Assembly (NCBI GenBank): GCA_002437725.1
Contig: DJRF01000010.1
Span: forward strand, 292,960 to 356,959
Direction: 5' to 3'
DNA: 64,000 nt
From: Treponema sp. UBA6367
Lineage (GTDB): Bacteria > Spirochaetota > Spirochaetia > Treponematales > Treponemataceae
Shown piece after piece: positions 18,497 through 27,176 of this stretch; position 1 is the first letter of the stretch; each line of letters starts with the position of its first letter. The position numbers were made by a program, and so were the translations under genes. The notes beneath the pieces are model-generated. The model was not told where the DNA came from. It made no database searches and saw only the letters and a list, made by a program, of their open reading frames with translations.

Positions 18497-19764
18497 AAGA
18501 AGAAAATAAAATAAACATATACGCTGACTGGATTGAAAGTGAAAATCAAATTGGAACTCTTTATGTATCTTCAATGAGAGGAAAAAATATTTATTCATTT
18601 GAATACACAGAAAATTGGCTATACAATTTTTCACATATCATGTTAGATCCTGATTTATACAGCACAAAAGGACGGCAATTTGTGCTAGCCGACAAAAAAA
18701 TCTGGGGATTCTTGTCGGACTGCCTTCCTGACCGATGGGGAAGAAAACTCTTAAAGAGAAAAGAAGAAATACTCGCGATAAAGGAAAAACGAGATGCACG
18801 GGATTTAACCGAGCTGGATTTCTTGATTGGCGTAAATGATGAGTCAAGAATGGGAGGACTGCGGTTCAAATATGCTGACTCACAAAACTTTATCTCTGAG
18901 ACAGACTTGTATAATGTGCCGCCTTTAGAAACTTTGCGAAAGCTGGAGCAGGCATCAATAGAATTTGAAAAATCACACCTGCAAGATGACAAATGGCTTC
19001 AAATACTTTTAGAACCAGGCTCTTCATTAGGGGGAGCCAGACCCAAAGCCACACTAAAAGATGAACTGGGGCAGCTATGGATTGCAAAATTTCCTTCAAA
19101 CCACGATGACTACAATATCGGAGCATGGGAAAAAACAACAATTGACCTTGCAAAACTGGCTGGACTTAATACACCTGAAACAATGTTAAAAGATTTTTCT
19201 GCAGAAGGCAGTACCTTTCTTACAAAACGATTTGACCGGCAATACAACAATAAAAATTGCAAAAGAATACATTACGCCTCAGCTCTAACCTTACTAGGGA
19301 AAACAGATGGAACAAACTACGAGGATGGCTCAAGTTATTTAGAAATGGCTGATTTTATAAAAACATACAGCATACAGCCGGACAAAGATTTAGAGGAACT
19401 TTGGAACAGAATTGTATTTTCTATATTAGTTTCAAATACAGATGACCATTTAAGAAATCACGATTTTATACTTACAGAAAATGGCTGGAAGCTATCTCCG
19501 TTATTTGATGTAAATCCGAATCCAAGAGGAAAACAACTTTCATTGAACATTACAGAAAACAACAATCTAAAAAGAATTTCTTTGGCTTTAGACACAGCAA
19601 AATACTACAATCTTTCCAGTTCAAAAGCAAAAGACAATGTTACAAGAATCACCAAAATAATAGAAGGCAACTGGCAGAAAGTCGCAAAACAAAACGGCTG
19701 CACAAAATCCGAAATAGACTTGATGAGGCCTGCATTTGAAGACAAAAACAACAGTGCTCATTGA
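18493..19764 (+). CDS. hipA: HipA-like Ser/Thr kinase toxin
   Basis: 423 aa, close to the usual HipA length. Kinase features include the GGARPKA loop (about residue 178), the catalytic segment SNTDDHLRNHDF (about 315), and SPLFDVNPNP as the metal-binding DFG-like element. HipA kinases phosphorylate a glutamyl- or other aminoacyl-tRNA synthetase and slow growth; the target here is not known. The GTG at 18493 overlaps the end of hipB. A REP-like element and a decayed inverted hipB copy follow the stop. Confidence 0.88.
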   Translation: MKEENKINIYADWIESENQIGTLYVSSMRGKNIYSFEYTENWLYNFSHIMLDPDLYSTKGRQFVLADKKIWGFLSDCLPDRWGRKLLKRKEEILAIKEKRDARDLTELDFLIGVNDESRMGGLRFKYADSQNFISETDLYNVPPLETLRKLEQASIEFEKSHLQDDKWLQILLEPGSSLGGARPKATLKDELGQLWIAKFPSNHDDYNIGAWEKTTIDLAKLAGLNTPETMLKDFSAEGSTFLTKRFDRQYNNKNCKRIHYASALTLLGKTDGTNYEDGSSYLEMADFIKTYSIQPDKDLEELWNRIVFSILVSNTDDHLRNHDFILTENGWKLSPLFDVNPNPRGKQLSLNITENNNLKRISLALDTAKYYNLSSSKAKDNVTRITKIIEGNWQKVAKQNGCTKSEIDLMRPAFEDKNNSAH

Positions 19765-19807
19765 GCATGTCAAAGCAGCCCTTGTTTATAGTGTTCATTT
19801 CGGCACG

Positions 19808-20064
19808 CTAAGTCAGCAGCGTTTTTCCCCTTTGTTTTGGCGCGCGTTTTTTAGGAGGCAGTTCTAAATCCTGGTAAGTTTTGCCCAGCACGTCATTTTT
19901 TGCAAGAAGCTTTGCATCATCTTTTAAGCCTAGCGCGCATAAAACAGACACGTACGCTCCGAACGAAACTGAAGGCTCGCCGTTTTCGATTGCCCACAAT
20001 GTCGCCCGGCTTATGCCTGCTCTTTCTATATAAGAGGAGACAGCGTTGCCGTTCTTTTTGCCAT
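19808..20064 (-). pseudogene. hipB-like antitoxin remnant 2
   Basis: Read leftward from an ATG at 20064, the first 12 codons and the last about 60 codons are near-identical to the intact hipB. About 76 bases encoding the first helix-turn-helix helices are missing, and a TAG appears at codon 13. Downstream the frame reads WAIENGEPSVSFGAYVSVLCALGLK and then PPKKRAPK. It keeps a complete operator palindrome upstream. Confidence 0.8.
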
Positions 20065-20067
20065 AAT

Positions 20068-20113
20068 GTTCAATATATTTGACAACACTTAATAGTTGTC
20101 AAATATATTGAAC
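20068..20113. promoter_or_regulatory. HipB operator palindrome
   Basis: GTTCAATATATTTGACAAC (20068-20086) and its exact reverse complement (20095-20113), 19-bp arms around 8 bases. One arm is also present upstream of the intact hipB (18121-18139), and a degenerate version lies at about 15713-15757. HipB binding is inferred from position. Confidence 0.7.
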
Positions 20114-20245
20114 GTTATTGTATCGATATTAAAAATCTTTTATTTAATGTTTATACGAATCTTAAAACTTCCAGCCTGAACAGTTTATTTCGAATCTTTT
20201 TAAGGCAAAACTGTTTACATAAAGTTTATATTTTTCAAAAAAATC

Positions 20246-20300
20246 TTGACAGTTGATATTTAGTTTATTATATTTTTTATTAGTTACATTATGTATCTTA
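20246..20300 (+). promoter_or_regulatory. Promoter/operator of the redox operon (copy 1)
   Basis: TTGACA (20246-20251), 17-bp spacer, TATATT (20269-20274), then TTAGTTACAT-T-ATGTATCTTA (20280-20300), an imperfect palindrome over the start of transcription. The block is nearly identical to 27177-27231, where the palindrome is perfect. Confidence 0.75.
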
Positions 20301-20317
20301 AAAATATGGGAGAATCT

Positions 20318-22093
20318 ATGTACCTGGAAAAAATCAATTCACCGGCCGATTTGAAAAAACTTTCTTTGCCGGAGATGAAGGCTCTTGCTGGAGAAATGCG
20401 CGAGGCTTTGTTCAACCGGCTTACGAAAATCGGCGGACATTTCGGGCCGAACTTTGGAATGGTTGAGGCGACAATTGCGCTTCACTACGTTTTTAACTCG
20501 CCTGTTGACAAGTTTGTTTTTGACGTTTCGCACCAGAGCTACGCGCACAAGCTTCTGACCGGGCGAAAGGCCGGCTATCTGGACGAGGCTCATTTTGCGG
20601 AAGATTCGGGCTACACAAATCCGGAAGAAAGCGGGCACGATTTTTTCAACGTTGGACACACTTCAACTTCGATTGCGCTGGCGGCAGGTCTTGCGAAAGG
20701 TCGCGATGTTCTTGGCGGAAAGGAAAATATCATCGCGGTGATTGGCGACGGCTCTCTTTCCGGCGGCGAGGCTTTGGAGGCTTTGAGCGTTACCGGTTCT
20801 GAGCTGAATTCAAATTTTATCATCATTGTGAACGATAACGAGATTGCGATTGCGGAAAACCACGGCGGAATCTACAAGAATTTGAAGGAGCTGCGCGAGA
20901 CAAACGGAAAATCTTCCAACAATATGTTCCGCGCGTTCGGTCTTGACTATATTTATGAGGAAAATGGAAACGACATCGGCGCGATGATTTCGCTTTTTGA
21001 AAAGGTAAAGGACATTGACCACCCGATTGTGCTTCACATCCACACTTTGAAGGGAAAGGGCTACGCTTTTGCTGAGAAAAACAAGGAGGCTTGGCACTGG
21101 ACGCTTCCGTTTGACCGCGCGACAGGAAAACCGACTGTGAATTTTGGAAACGGCGAAAGCTACGGCGCGATTACTCCGGACTGGATTATGGAGCGCGCGG
21201 CAAAGGACAAGAAATTTGTTGTCGTGACTCCTGCAATGCCGGCTTCTGTGGGGCTTGTGCCTGAGCTTCGCGAAAAACTAGGCGCGCAATATCTTGATGT
21301 TGGAATTGCGGAGGAGGCGGCAACTGCGGTCTGCGCCGGAATCGCGAAAAACGGCGGAAATCCGCTTTTGGTTACAAATATGACTTTCCTGCAGCGCGCC
21401 TACGACCAGATTTCGCAGGACGTTTGTATCAACAATCTGCCTGTCACAATGCTTATGAATTACACTTCGTTTGACGGGCTTACGGACGTTACTCACTTGG
21501 GAATTTTCGGGCTTGCGGCGTTCACAAATATTCCGAATCTTGTGGTTCTCTCTCCGACCTGCGCGGAAGAATATCTGAACATGCTGAACTGGTCAATCGA
21601 ACAGAAATCCCACCCGGTTCTGATTCTGATTCCGGGTAATGAAGTTTATCATCGAGAGTCTTGCGTTGCCGAAAAATCTTTTGACGCGCTTGATACTTAC
21701 AAAGTTGAAAAGAAAGGCGAGAAAGTTGCTGTTTTTGCGCTAGGAGATTTTTACCAGAAAGGCGAGGCTGTTGCGGCGGCGATAAAAAGCGAACTTGGAT
21801 TTGAGCCGACTTTGATAAATCCGCGTTTTGCAAGCGGCGTTGACAAAAAACTTCTTGAAGAGCTTAAAAAAGACCACGGGCTTGTGATTACGCTTGAGGA
21901 CGGAATTATAAGCGGCGGCTTCGGCGAAAAAATCGCCTCGTTCTACGGCACTTCAAATATGAAAGTGAAGAATTACGGCCTGGAAAAGAAATTCTACGAC
22001 CGATACAATCCAGCCGAGCTTTTGAAGGAAGTCGGAATGACAACCGGGCAGATTGTGGCTGACGTGAAAGATATTCTTGGGAGAATAAAATGA
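20318..22093 (+). CDS. DXS-like thiamine-diphosphate enzyme
   Basis: 591 aa from the ATG at 20318, behind GGGAG; upstream in-frame ATGs lie in the operator. The layout is that of 1-deoxy-D-xylulose-5-phosphate synthase: the GGHFGPNFGMVEATIALHYV region, DVSHQSYAHKLLTGR, the ThDP-binding GDGSLSGGEALEAL...NDNEIAIAEN segment, a pyrimidine-binding domain with LDVGIAEEAATAVCAGIAKNG, and a C-terminal transketolase domain. DXS condenses pyruvate and glyceraldehyde-3-phosphate for isoprenoid and thiamine synthesis. Several motif residues differ from canonical DXS and the protein is a little short, so it may be a paralogue with another substrate. It overlaps the next gene by 4 bases. Confidence 0.75.
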   Translation: MYLEKINSPADLKKLSLPEMKALAGEMREALFNRLTKIGGHFGPNFGMVEATIALHYVFNSPVDKFVFDVSHQSYAHKLLTGRKAGYLDEAHFAEDSGYTNPEESGHDFFNVGHTSTSIALAAGLAKGRDVLGGKENIIAVIGDGSLSGGEALEALSVTGSELNSNFIIIVNDNEIAIAENHGGIYKNLKELRETNGKSSNNMFRAFGLDYIYEENGNDIGAMISLFEKVKDIDHPIVLHIHTLKGKGYAFAEKNKEAWHWTLPFDRATGKPTVNFGNGESYGAITPDWIMERAAKDKKFVVVTPAMPASVGLVPELREKLGAQYLDVGIAEEAATAVCAGIAKNGGNPLLVTNMTFLQRAYDQISQDVCINNLPVTMLMNYTSFDGLTDVTHLGIFGLAAFTNIPNLVVLSPTCAEEYLNMLNWSIEQKSHPVLILIPGNEVYHRESCVAEKSFDALDTYKVEKKGEKVAVFALGDFYQKGEAVAAAIKSELGFEPTLINPRFASGVDKKLLEELKKDHGLVITLEDGIISGGFGEKIASFYGTSNMKVKNYGLEKKFYDRYNPAELLKEVGMTTGQIVADVKDILGRIK

Positions 22094-22647
22094 AAAAATC
22101 AATTTTTTTAATTCTAGGAGCATTTATTATGTTTGGAGCAAATGCGCAGAGTTCACAGGGCGCGCAAAACGCAAAAAAAACTGTTGTCTGCTATTTCAGT
22201 GCGACAGGAACAACACAGCGGCTCGCAAAAACGGCGGCTCAAGCCTTGGGCGCGGACTTGCACGAAATTGTTCCAGTTCACAAATACACGAGCGCGGACT
22301 TGGACTGGCACGACCGCAACTCGCTTTCTTCTGTTGAGTGCAACGACAATAAAAGTCGTCCGGCAATCGCAAACTCAATCGACCTGAGCGGCTACGACAA
22401 CGTGATTGTCGCATATCCAATCTGGTGGGGACTCGCGCCAAAAATCGTCTACACATTCGTTGAACAGAACGGCTTGAACGGCAAAAATCTTGTGACGCTC
22501 TGCACAAGCGGCGGAAGCGGACTTGGAAGAAGCGGCTCTGATTTGGCGAAGCACGCGAAAGGCGCAGCTTTCAAAGGCGGCCGGGAATTCAGAGGAAGCG
22601 CGTCAGGCGCGGAAGTGAAGAAATATATCGACGGAATTTTGAAATAA
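22090..22647 (+). CDS. Exported flavodoxin
   Basis: 185 aa. An N-terminal signal peptide (MKKSIFLILGAFIMFGANAQ) precedes a flavodoxin fold. The FMN phosphate loop reads YFSATGTTQRLAKTAA (about residues 36-51), the YPIWWGLAPKIVYTF loop binds the isoalloxazine ring, and TLCTSGGSGLGRSG is the third loop. It should carry electrons outside the cytoplasm. It is translationally coupled to the DXS-like gene by ATGA overlap and belongs to the operon that starts at 20246. Exported flavodoxins are common in gut anaerobes, but their partners are poorly known. Confidence 0.85.
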   Translation: MKKSIFLILGAFIMFGANAQSSQGAQNAKKTVVCYFSATGTTQRLAKTAAQALGADLHEIVPVHKYTSADLDWHDRNSLSSVECNDNKSRPAIANSIDLSGYDNVIVAYPIWWGLAPKIVYTFVEQNGLNGKNLVTLCTSGGSGLGRSGSDLAKHAKGAAFKGGREFRGSASGAEVKKYIDGILK

Positions 22648-22673
22648 ATACCGAAGCTTTTTGGAGTTTGAAA

Positions 22674-23291
22674 ATGAAAGTTCTGATGATTAACGGAAGC
22701 CCGCGAAAAGACGGAAACACATCGATTGCGCTTGGAGAAATGAAAAAGACTTTTGAGGCGGAAGGCGTGGAAACAGAAATTGTCCGCGTCGGAAACCAGA
22801 ATGTAAGAGGCTGCATTGCCTGCGGACGCTGCGGCGAGACAGGAAAATGCGTCTTTGACGACGTTGTAAACGAGCTTGCCCCAAAATTCCAGGCGGCGGA
22901 CGGACTTGTTGTCGCAAGCCCGGTTTATTACGCTAGTGCAAATGCCACATTGATTGCAGTTCTTGACCGCCTCTTTTACAGCTCCCATTTTGACAAGACA
23001 ATGAAAGTCGGTGCAAGCGTTGTGTGCGCAAGACGCGGCGGCTGTTCGGCGACATTCGACGAGCTGAACAAATATTTCACCATATCTAATATGCCGGTTG
23101 CATCCAGCCAATACTGGAATTCTATTCACGGCCGTCTGCCGGGAGAAGCCGAAATGGACGATGAAGGAAAACAGACCATGCGCGTGCTTGCAAGAAACAT
23201 GACATTCCTGATGAAAAGCATCGCCTTGGGAAAAGAAAAATTCGGTCTGCCTAAAACAGAACAGCGCGTTTCGACAAATTTTATCCGGTAG
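22674..23291 (+). CDS. NADPH-dependent FMN reductase-like flavoprotein
   Basis: 205 aa from the ATG at 22674, 7 bases after GGAG; a TTG at 22668 is less likely. The N-terminus MKVLMINGSPRKDGNTSIAL is the FMN phosphate-binding loop of this family. CIACGRCGETGKCVFDD gives the Cys cluster of iron-sulfur-flavoprotein-like members. The SPVYYASANA loop contacts the flavin ring. No signal peptide, so it is cytoplasmic. Likely an NAD(P)H:flavin or quinone reductase, possibly recycling electrons for the neighbours (inference). Confidence 0.85.
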   Translation: MKVLMINGSPRKDGNTSIALGEMKKTFEAEGVETEIVRVGNQNVRGCIACGRCGETGKCVFDDVVNELAPKFQAADGLVVASPVYYASANATLIAVLDRLFYSSHFDKTMKVGASVVCARRGGCSATFDELNKYFTISNMPVASSQYWNSIHGRLPGEAEMDDEGKQTMRVLARNMTFLMKSIALGKEKFGLPKTEQRVSTNFIR

Positions 23292-23321
23292 GGGAAATAT
23301 CCGCAAAATCAGAAAGAAGGT

Positions 23322-23465
23322 AAGATAAAAGCAGCCGAAAATGGCGTCTGTTTTTATCTTGAAAAGTTTGCGTCGCAAACTTTCTTATCATCTGTTGTTT
23401 CTCACTTCGTTGCGAAACAACTTAAAAAGTCAATCCTAAAACAGAAGTTTTACTCTTGACTTTTT
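23322..23465 (+). promoter_or_regulatory. Multi-hairpin leader (copy B)
   Basis: AAGATAAAA...TTTTATCTT (23322-23360) is followed by the same three hairpins as at 14088-14191: AAAGTTTGCG/CGCAAACTTT (23363-23383), GTTGTTTC/GAAACAAC (23394-23421) around CTCACTTCGTTGC, and AAAAAGTCAA/TTGACTTTTT (23424-23465) with an inner stem TAAAAC/GTTTTA. It ends 2 bases before the GGGAG ribosome site of the next gene. Stem 2 and the inner stem differ from copy A on both sides, which keeps pairing. The 187-base gap holds nothing else I can see. Confidence 0.6.
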
Positions 23466-23478
23466 ATGGGAGAAAAAT

Positions 23479-23847
23479 ATGCCAAAAAACGAAAAAACGG
23501 AAAATCAAAATCAGCAGCTGCCTCCGCAGAAAATTGTTCAGACTGCAGGACGCGCGGCTCTCGGCGAGTTTGCCCCGGACTTCGCCCACTTCAACGACGA
23601 CATTCTTTTCGGCGAAAACTGGAACAATCAGGACATCGACATAAAGACCCGCTGCATTATTACGGTTGTCTCGCTCATGTCGCAGGGAATCACGGACAAT
23701 TCGCTCAAATACCACCTTGAAAACGCAAAGAAAAACGGCGTGACAAAAAACGAGATTGCCGCGATTGTAACCCACGTTGCGTTCTATGCCGGCTGGCCGA
23801 AAGCCTGGGCGGTTTTCAACCTTGCAAAGCAGGTCTGGACGGAGTAG
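23479..23847 (+). CDS. Carboxymuconolactone decarboxylase family protein
   Basis: 122 aa from the ATG at 23479, behind GGGAG. It has the all-alpha CMD/AhpD fold pattern: GRAALGEFAPDFAHFNDDILFG, then TRCIITVVSLMSQG, and the C-terminal EIAAIVTHVAFYAGWPKAW helix. There is no CxxC peroxidatic motif, so a peroxiredoxin-reductase role is not supported. Small CMD proteins often sit beside flavodoxins, cupins and aldo/keto reductases in anaerobes, as here. The true reaction is unknown. Confidence 0.85.
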   Translation: MPKNEKTENQNQQLPPQKIVQTAGRAALGEFAPDFAHFNDDILFGENWNNQDIDIKTRCIITVVSLMSQGITDNSLKYHLENAKKNGVTKNEIAAIVTHVAFYAGWPKAWAVFNLAKQVWTE

Positions 23848-23880
23848 GGGGCAGTTATTCAAATTGAGAGGAAACACAAA

Positions 23881-24828
23881 ATGAAAAAACAATTTCTTCT
23901 GCCGTTTTTTATGCTGGCTACCTTTGCTTCTGCCGGAATTTTTGCCCAGAATCAAAATGGCGGTCAAAAAAACGGCTCGCAGAATCAGAGCGTTGTCTAT
24001 TTTACGCGAGACGTTTCTTCCGCGGGGCTTATGAAAGTTTACCGCGCGCTGAACCAAAAAATCGAGGGGAACGTGGGAATCAAGGTGAGCTTCGGCGGAC
24101 CTGACGAGGAAGTTCTGCAGCCTGAGCTTTTGCGCGAGCTTGTAAAAACGACCGGCGGCACTATGTTCGACGGAAACGGACTTTCGGGAAACAGGCGCAC
24201 TTCGGAGATGAATCTTTCGTATGCTAGGCAGCACGGATTTACGGAAATTGGAAAATGCGTTATGCTGAGCGACAGCAACTATATCAATCTGCCTTTGAAA
24301 GGTGGAAATCTTCTAAAATACGCGCGCACTGGAAAAGAATTCGCAGGCTTTGACACGCTGATTTCAGTTTTCCGCGTCAGGCTTCACATGCTTCCGGCTT
24401 TTGACGGAAACATCAAGAACATTTCGCTCTGCCTTGCAAACCGTAGCGGAAAATGCATTATCCATTCTGGCGGCACGGACGAAAATCACTACCACAGCAC
24501 ACCGGCGGACGTTCTTGAAAAAAGCTTTGCAGATGCCGCGAAAGCCGCGCTTGACTACAAGAAAAACTGGGCGTTCATCAACGTTCTTGACGACATCGAG
24601 CCGAACGACAGCTGCCGTGGCGCAAAAAATCTTGGAAAAATCGGAATCATCGCCTCGAGCGACATCGTGGCCCTTGAGCAATGCACTTTGGACTTTGTGA
24701 TTGAAAAAGCTGACGTTGACAGCGCCGCAAAAGTCGAATGGAAAGCCGCCCACCGCGTTGGAATGGTCGGGCAGCTTGAAAAACTCGGAGGCGGCACAAG
24801 AAGCTACCGGCTTGTGGAAGTGAAGTAG
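23881..24828 (+). CDS. Exported DUF362-like protein
   Basis: 315 aa. The signal peptide is MKKQFLLPFFMLATFASAGIFAQ. The mature part looks like DUF362 (an Fe-S-centre-associated family): VSFGGPDEEVLQPELLRELV, TTGGTMFDGNGLSG, GFDTLISVFRVRLHM and a YKKNWAFINVLDDIEPNDSCRGA segment. Few cysteines remain and there is no 4Fe-4S CxxCxxC motif, so an Fe-S cluster is doubtful. It is in line with the exported flavodoxin genes, with 33 bases to the preceding gene. Assigned from memory of the family. Confidence 0.65.
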   Translation: MKKQFLLPFFMLATFASAGIFAQNQNGGQKNGSQNQSVVYFTRDVSSAGLMKVYRALNQKIEGNVGIKVSFGGPDEEVLQPELLRELVKTTGGTMFDGNGLSGNRRTSEMNLSYARQHGFTEIGKCVMLSDSNYINLPLKGGNLLKYARTGKEFAGFDTLISVFRVRLHMLPAFDGNIKNISLCLANRSGKCIIHSGGTDENHYHSTPADVLEKSFADAAKAALDYKKNWAFINVLDDIEPNDSCRGAKNLGKIGIIASSDIVALEQCTLDFVIEKADVDSAAKVEWKAAHRVGMVGQLEKLGGGTRSYRLVEVK

Positions 24829-24845
24829 GAATTGTGGAGTTTGAT

Positions 24846-26285
24846 ATGAAGAAAATTCTTTTTACATTGGCCGAGGCTTGCCTTTTAAGCGGTTCAATTT
24901 TTGCGGAATCTAAGATGGTTTTTATCAAAGGCGGAACTTTTTTGATGGGAAGTCCTGCTTCGGAGCGGATGCGCGGCGAGGACGAGGCGCAGCATTCTGT
25001 TACGGTGGACGATTTTTATTGCGACGCGTTTGAAGTCCGTCAGTCGGATTACGAAAAACTGATGGGAGAAAATCCGAGCTATAACAAAGGCGCGAATCTT
25101 CCTGTTGAGAACGTCTCGTTTTACGACGCACTTGAATATTGCAACAAAAAATCTTTGGCGGAAGGTCTGTCTGCGGTTTACAAGATTGGCGGAAAAAATG
25201 AGAAATCTTCGATTTCATTTCCCGATGTTGGTGTTGACTTGGCGGCGGACGGCTACCGGCTTTTGACCGAGGCGGAATGGGAATACGCCTGCCGCGCAGG
25301 AACAACGACGATTTTCAGCACTGGAAACTGGAACAATCCGAAAGACGCGAACTATGAGGGAAGCTATCCTTACCTAATAGAAGAAAACTATGTTCGGCGC
25401 ACGAATCCGAATGTTCAGCCGGGCTTGAACCGCGGAAAAACGATTGCGGTGGACTCTCTCTCGCCGAATGCGTTCGGGCTTTACAATATGCACGGAAATG
25501 TGAGCGAGTGGGTTTTTGATTATTACGGCGATTATGGCGATTCTGTTTCTGCTTCTGGCGGAAAGTCTGTCTTGAATCCTCTTGGTGCGTCAGTTGGCGT
25601 TTACCGTGTGAACCGTGGCGGCGGATTCAATGATTTTGGAAAGCATTTGCGGAGCGCGTATCGTTCGGCTTCAAATCCGCTCACAAAAGACAGAAATCTT
25701 GGATTCAGAATCGCGCGGAACGCCGGAAAACGGAACGGTGTTTTTGAAACAAGATACGATGAGAAAGTCTCTTCAATCACAATTCCGAAAAATCCGAGTG
25801 TGCTGGTCGCGTATTTTTCTTATTCCGGGAACACCGAAAGCGCGGCAGAATACATTTCAAAAAGCCTGAAACAAAAATTCGGCGAGGAAAAAGTTGACCT
25901 TGTGGAGATTGAAATGCAGAATCCTTACCGCGGCGGAATCTATGACGTAAGCCAGCGCGACCTGATGAGCGGAACGCGGCCTCCTCTAAAGACAAAAATC
26001 AGCGCGGCAAAAAAGGCGGAATACGATGTTGTCTTGCTCGGCTACCCGACTTGGTGGGCGACTCTTCCAATGCCGGTTTACACTTTCCTTGAAAGCTGCG
26101 ATTTTTCGGGCAAAACCGTGGTTTCATTTTCAAGCCACGGCGGAACAATGTACGGCGACAGCGTGAGCGACCTTTCAAAGCACTTGCCGAAAAGCTACGT
26201 GGAGCTTCCGTTCGAGTTCTTCTATTCCGGCGGCCGCGACTTGAGCGCAAGAATTGACGGATGGCTGAAAGAAAGCGGGATGTGA
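24846..26285 (+). CDS. Exported FGE/SUMF1-like domain fused to flavodoxin
   Basis: 479 aa from the ATG at 24846, behind GGAG; the signal peptide ends SIFAES. Residues about 22-305 form a formylglycine-generating-enzyme-like domain (GGTFLMGSP, PVENVSFYDALEYCN, YRLLTEAEWEYACRAGT, NMHGNVSEWVFDYYG, GFRIARN). The C-terminal RGGGFND stretch lacks the Cys pair of true FGE, so sulfatase activation is unlikely. Residues about 320-479 are a complete flavodoxin (AYFSYSGNTESAAEYI, GYPTWWATLPMPVYTF, SFSSHGGTMYGDS). One exported polypeptide thus joins a flavin electron carrier to a sulfatase-modifying-factor-like fold. Confidence 0.85.
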   Translation: MKKILFTLAEACLLSGSIFAESKMVFIKGGTFLMGSPASERMRGEDEAQHSVTVDDFYCDAFEVRQSDYEKLMGENPSYNKGANLPVENVSFYDALEYCNKKSLAEGLSAVYKIGGKNEKSSISFPDVGVDLAADGYRLLTEAEWEYACRAGTTTIFSTGNWNNPKDANYEGSYPYLIEENYVRRTNPNVQPGLNRGKTIAVDSLSPNAFGLYNMHGNVSEWVFDYYGDYGDSVSASGGKSVLNPLGASVGVYRVNRGGGFNDFGKHLRSAYRSASNPLTKDRNLGFRIARNAGKRNGVFETRYDEKVSSITIPKNPSVLVAYFSYSGNTESAAEYISKSLKQKFGEEKVDLVEIEMQNPYRGGIYDVSQRDLMSGTRPPLKTKISAAKKAEYDVVLLGYPTWWATLPMPVYTFLESCDFSGKTVVSFSSHGGTMYGDSVSDLSKHLPKSYVELPFEFFYSGGRDLSARIDGWLKESGM

Positions 26286-26302
26286 TTTATTCCGAGTTAA
26301 AA

Positions 26303-26352
26303 AATAAAGTAACTATGTTGAGTGAATAAAGTAACTATATTTGCTCAACAAA
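26303..26352 (+). promoter_or_regulatory. Direct-repeat operator upstream of the DUF4405 gene
   Basis: AATAAAGTAACTAT occurs at 26303-26316 and 26325-26338 (22-base period). GTAACTA is also the half-site of the palindromes at 20280 and 27211. GTTGAG (26317-26322) and GCTCAAC (26343-26349) flank the second repeat as an inverted pair. The same regulator may bind all three sites (inference). Confidence 0.5.
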
Positions 26353-26381
26353 GTGGGTATGTTTTGCAATACAATTTGAAT

Positions 26382-27065
26382 ATGAAAATTAGAAAAAATC
26401 TTAAAATCATCACCGATATTCTGATGTTTGCGGACTTTATTTTTCTGATGAGCCACGAGGTTGTGCGGGACCTTTCAGCGCACGGAATTTTCGGGGCTGC
26501 GCTTTTTGCGCTTTTCATTCTGCATCACATTTTGAACGGCGGATTTTACCGTTCTGCGCTGCGCGGAAAATACAATTCCGTTCGGATTTTGTTCAGCGCG
26601 ACTGTGTGGCTTTTGTTTGCCCTTATGATTTTGATGGCGTTCAGCTCGGTTATGATGAGCGGAGCGGTTTTTGCGTTTTCTTCTATTAATATGACTTCCT
26701 GGAGTCGTCCGCTGCATACTTTTTCATGCTCCTGGGGATTTCTGGCGATGGGATTTCACTTGGGGCTTCATCTTCATTCAAAGCTTAAAAAACTTGAAAC
26801 GGCGGCAAATGGCAAAAAATCTGGCGACGGAAAAAATTCAGCGCGCTTTATATCCTTGCAGATTCTGTGGATTCTGATTTTCGCGCTTGGAATTTTCTGC
26901 ATTGTCCATAGCCAGCTTTACGTCTATCTTTTCTGGCAGAACTCATGGAAACTTTCCGCGCCGAATATTTTTGTGTGCGTTGCAGAATATCTTGGAATGA
27001 CCGCCGGAATGATTGCGCTTTCGCACTTTGCGATGAATTTTTTGCAGGCTCGGCGCAGCCACTGA
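26382..27065 (+). CDS. DUF4405-like integral membrane protein
   Basis: 227 aa from the ATG at 26382; no good ribosome site is visible. Four to five membrane helices carry histidines in a pattern of membrane cytochrome b proteins (LMSHEVVRDLSAHG, LHHILNGGFYR, MGFHLGLHLHSKL, LSHFAMNFLQ). This matches DUF4405 (flavinylation-associated cytochrome-like). It may be the transmembrane electron conduit to the exported flavodoxins and reductases nearby (inference). A short fragment of a paralogue lies at 30790-30858. Confidence 0.75.
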   Translation: MKIRKNLKIITDILMFADFIFLMSHEVVRDLSAHGIFGAALFALFILHHILNGGFYRSALRGKYNSVRILFSATVWLLFALMILMAFSSVMMSGAVFAFSSINMTSWSRPLHTFSCSWGFLAMGFHLGLHLHSKLKKLETAANGKKSGDGKNSARFISLQILWILIFALGIFCIVHSQLYVYLFWQNSWKLSAPNIFVCVAEYLGMTAGMIALSHFAMNFLQARRSH

Positions 27066-27176
27066 AAATATTTTTCCGTTATTAAAATTTTGATGTGTGA
27101 GCATATTTTGATATATAACATAAATCCGAAGAGTACTCTATGATTTTATCCTTATTGCCAAAATCTTGATATTATC

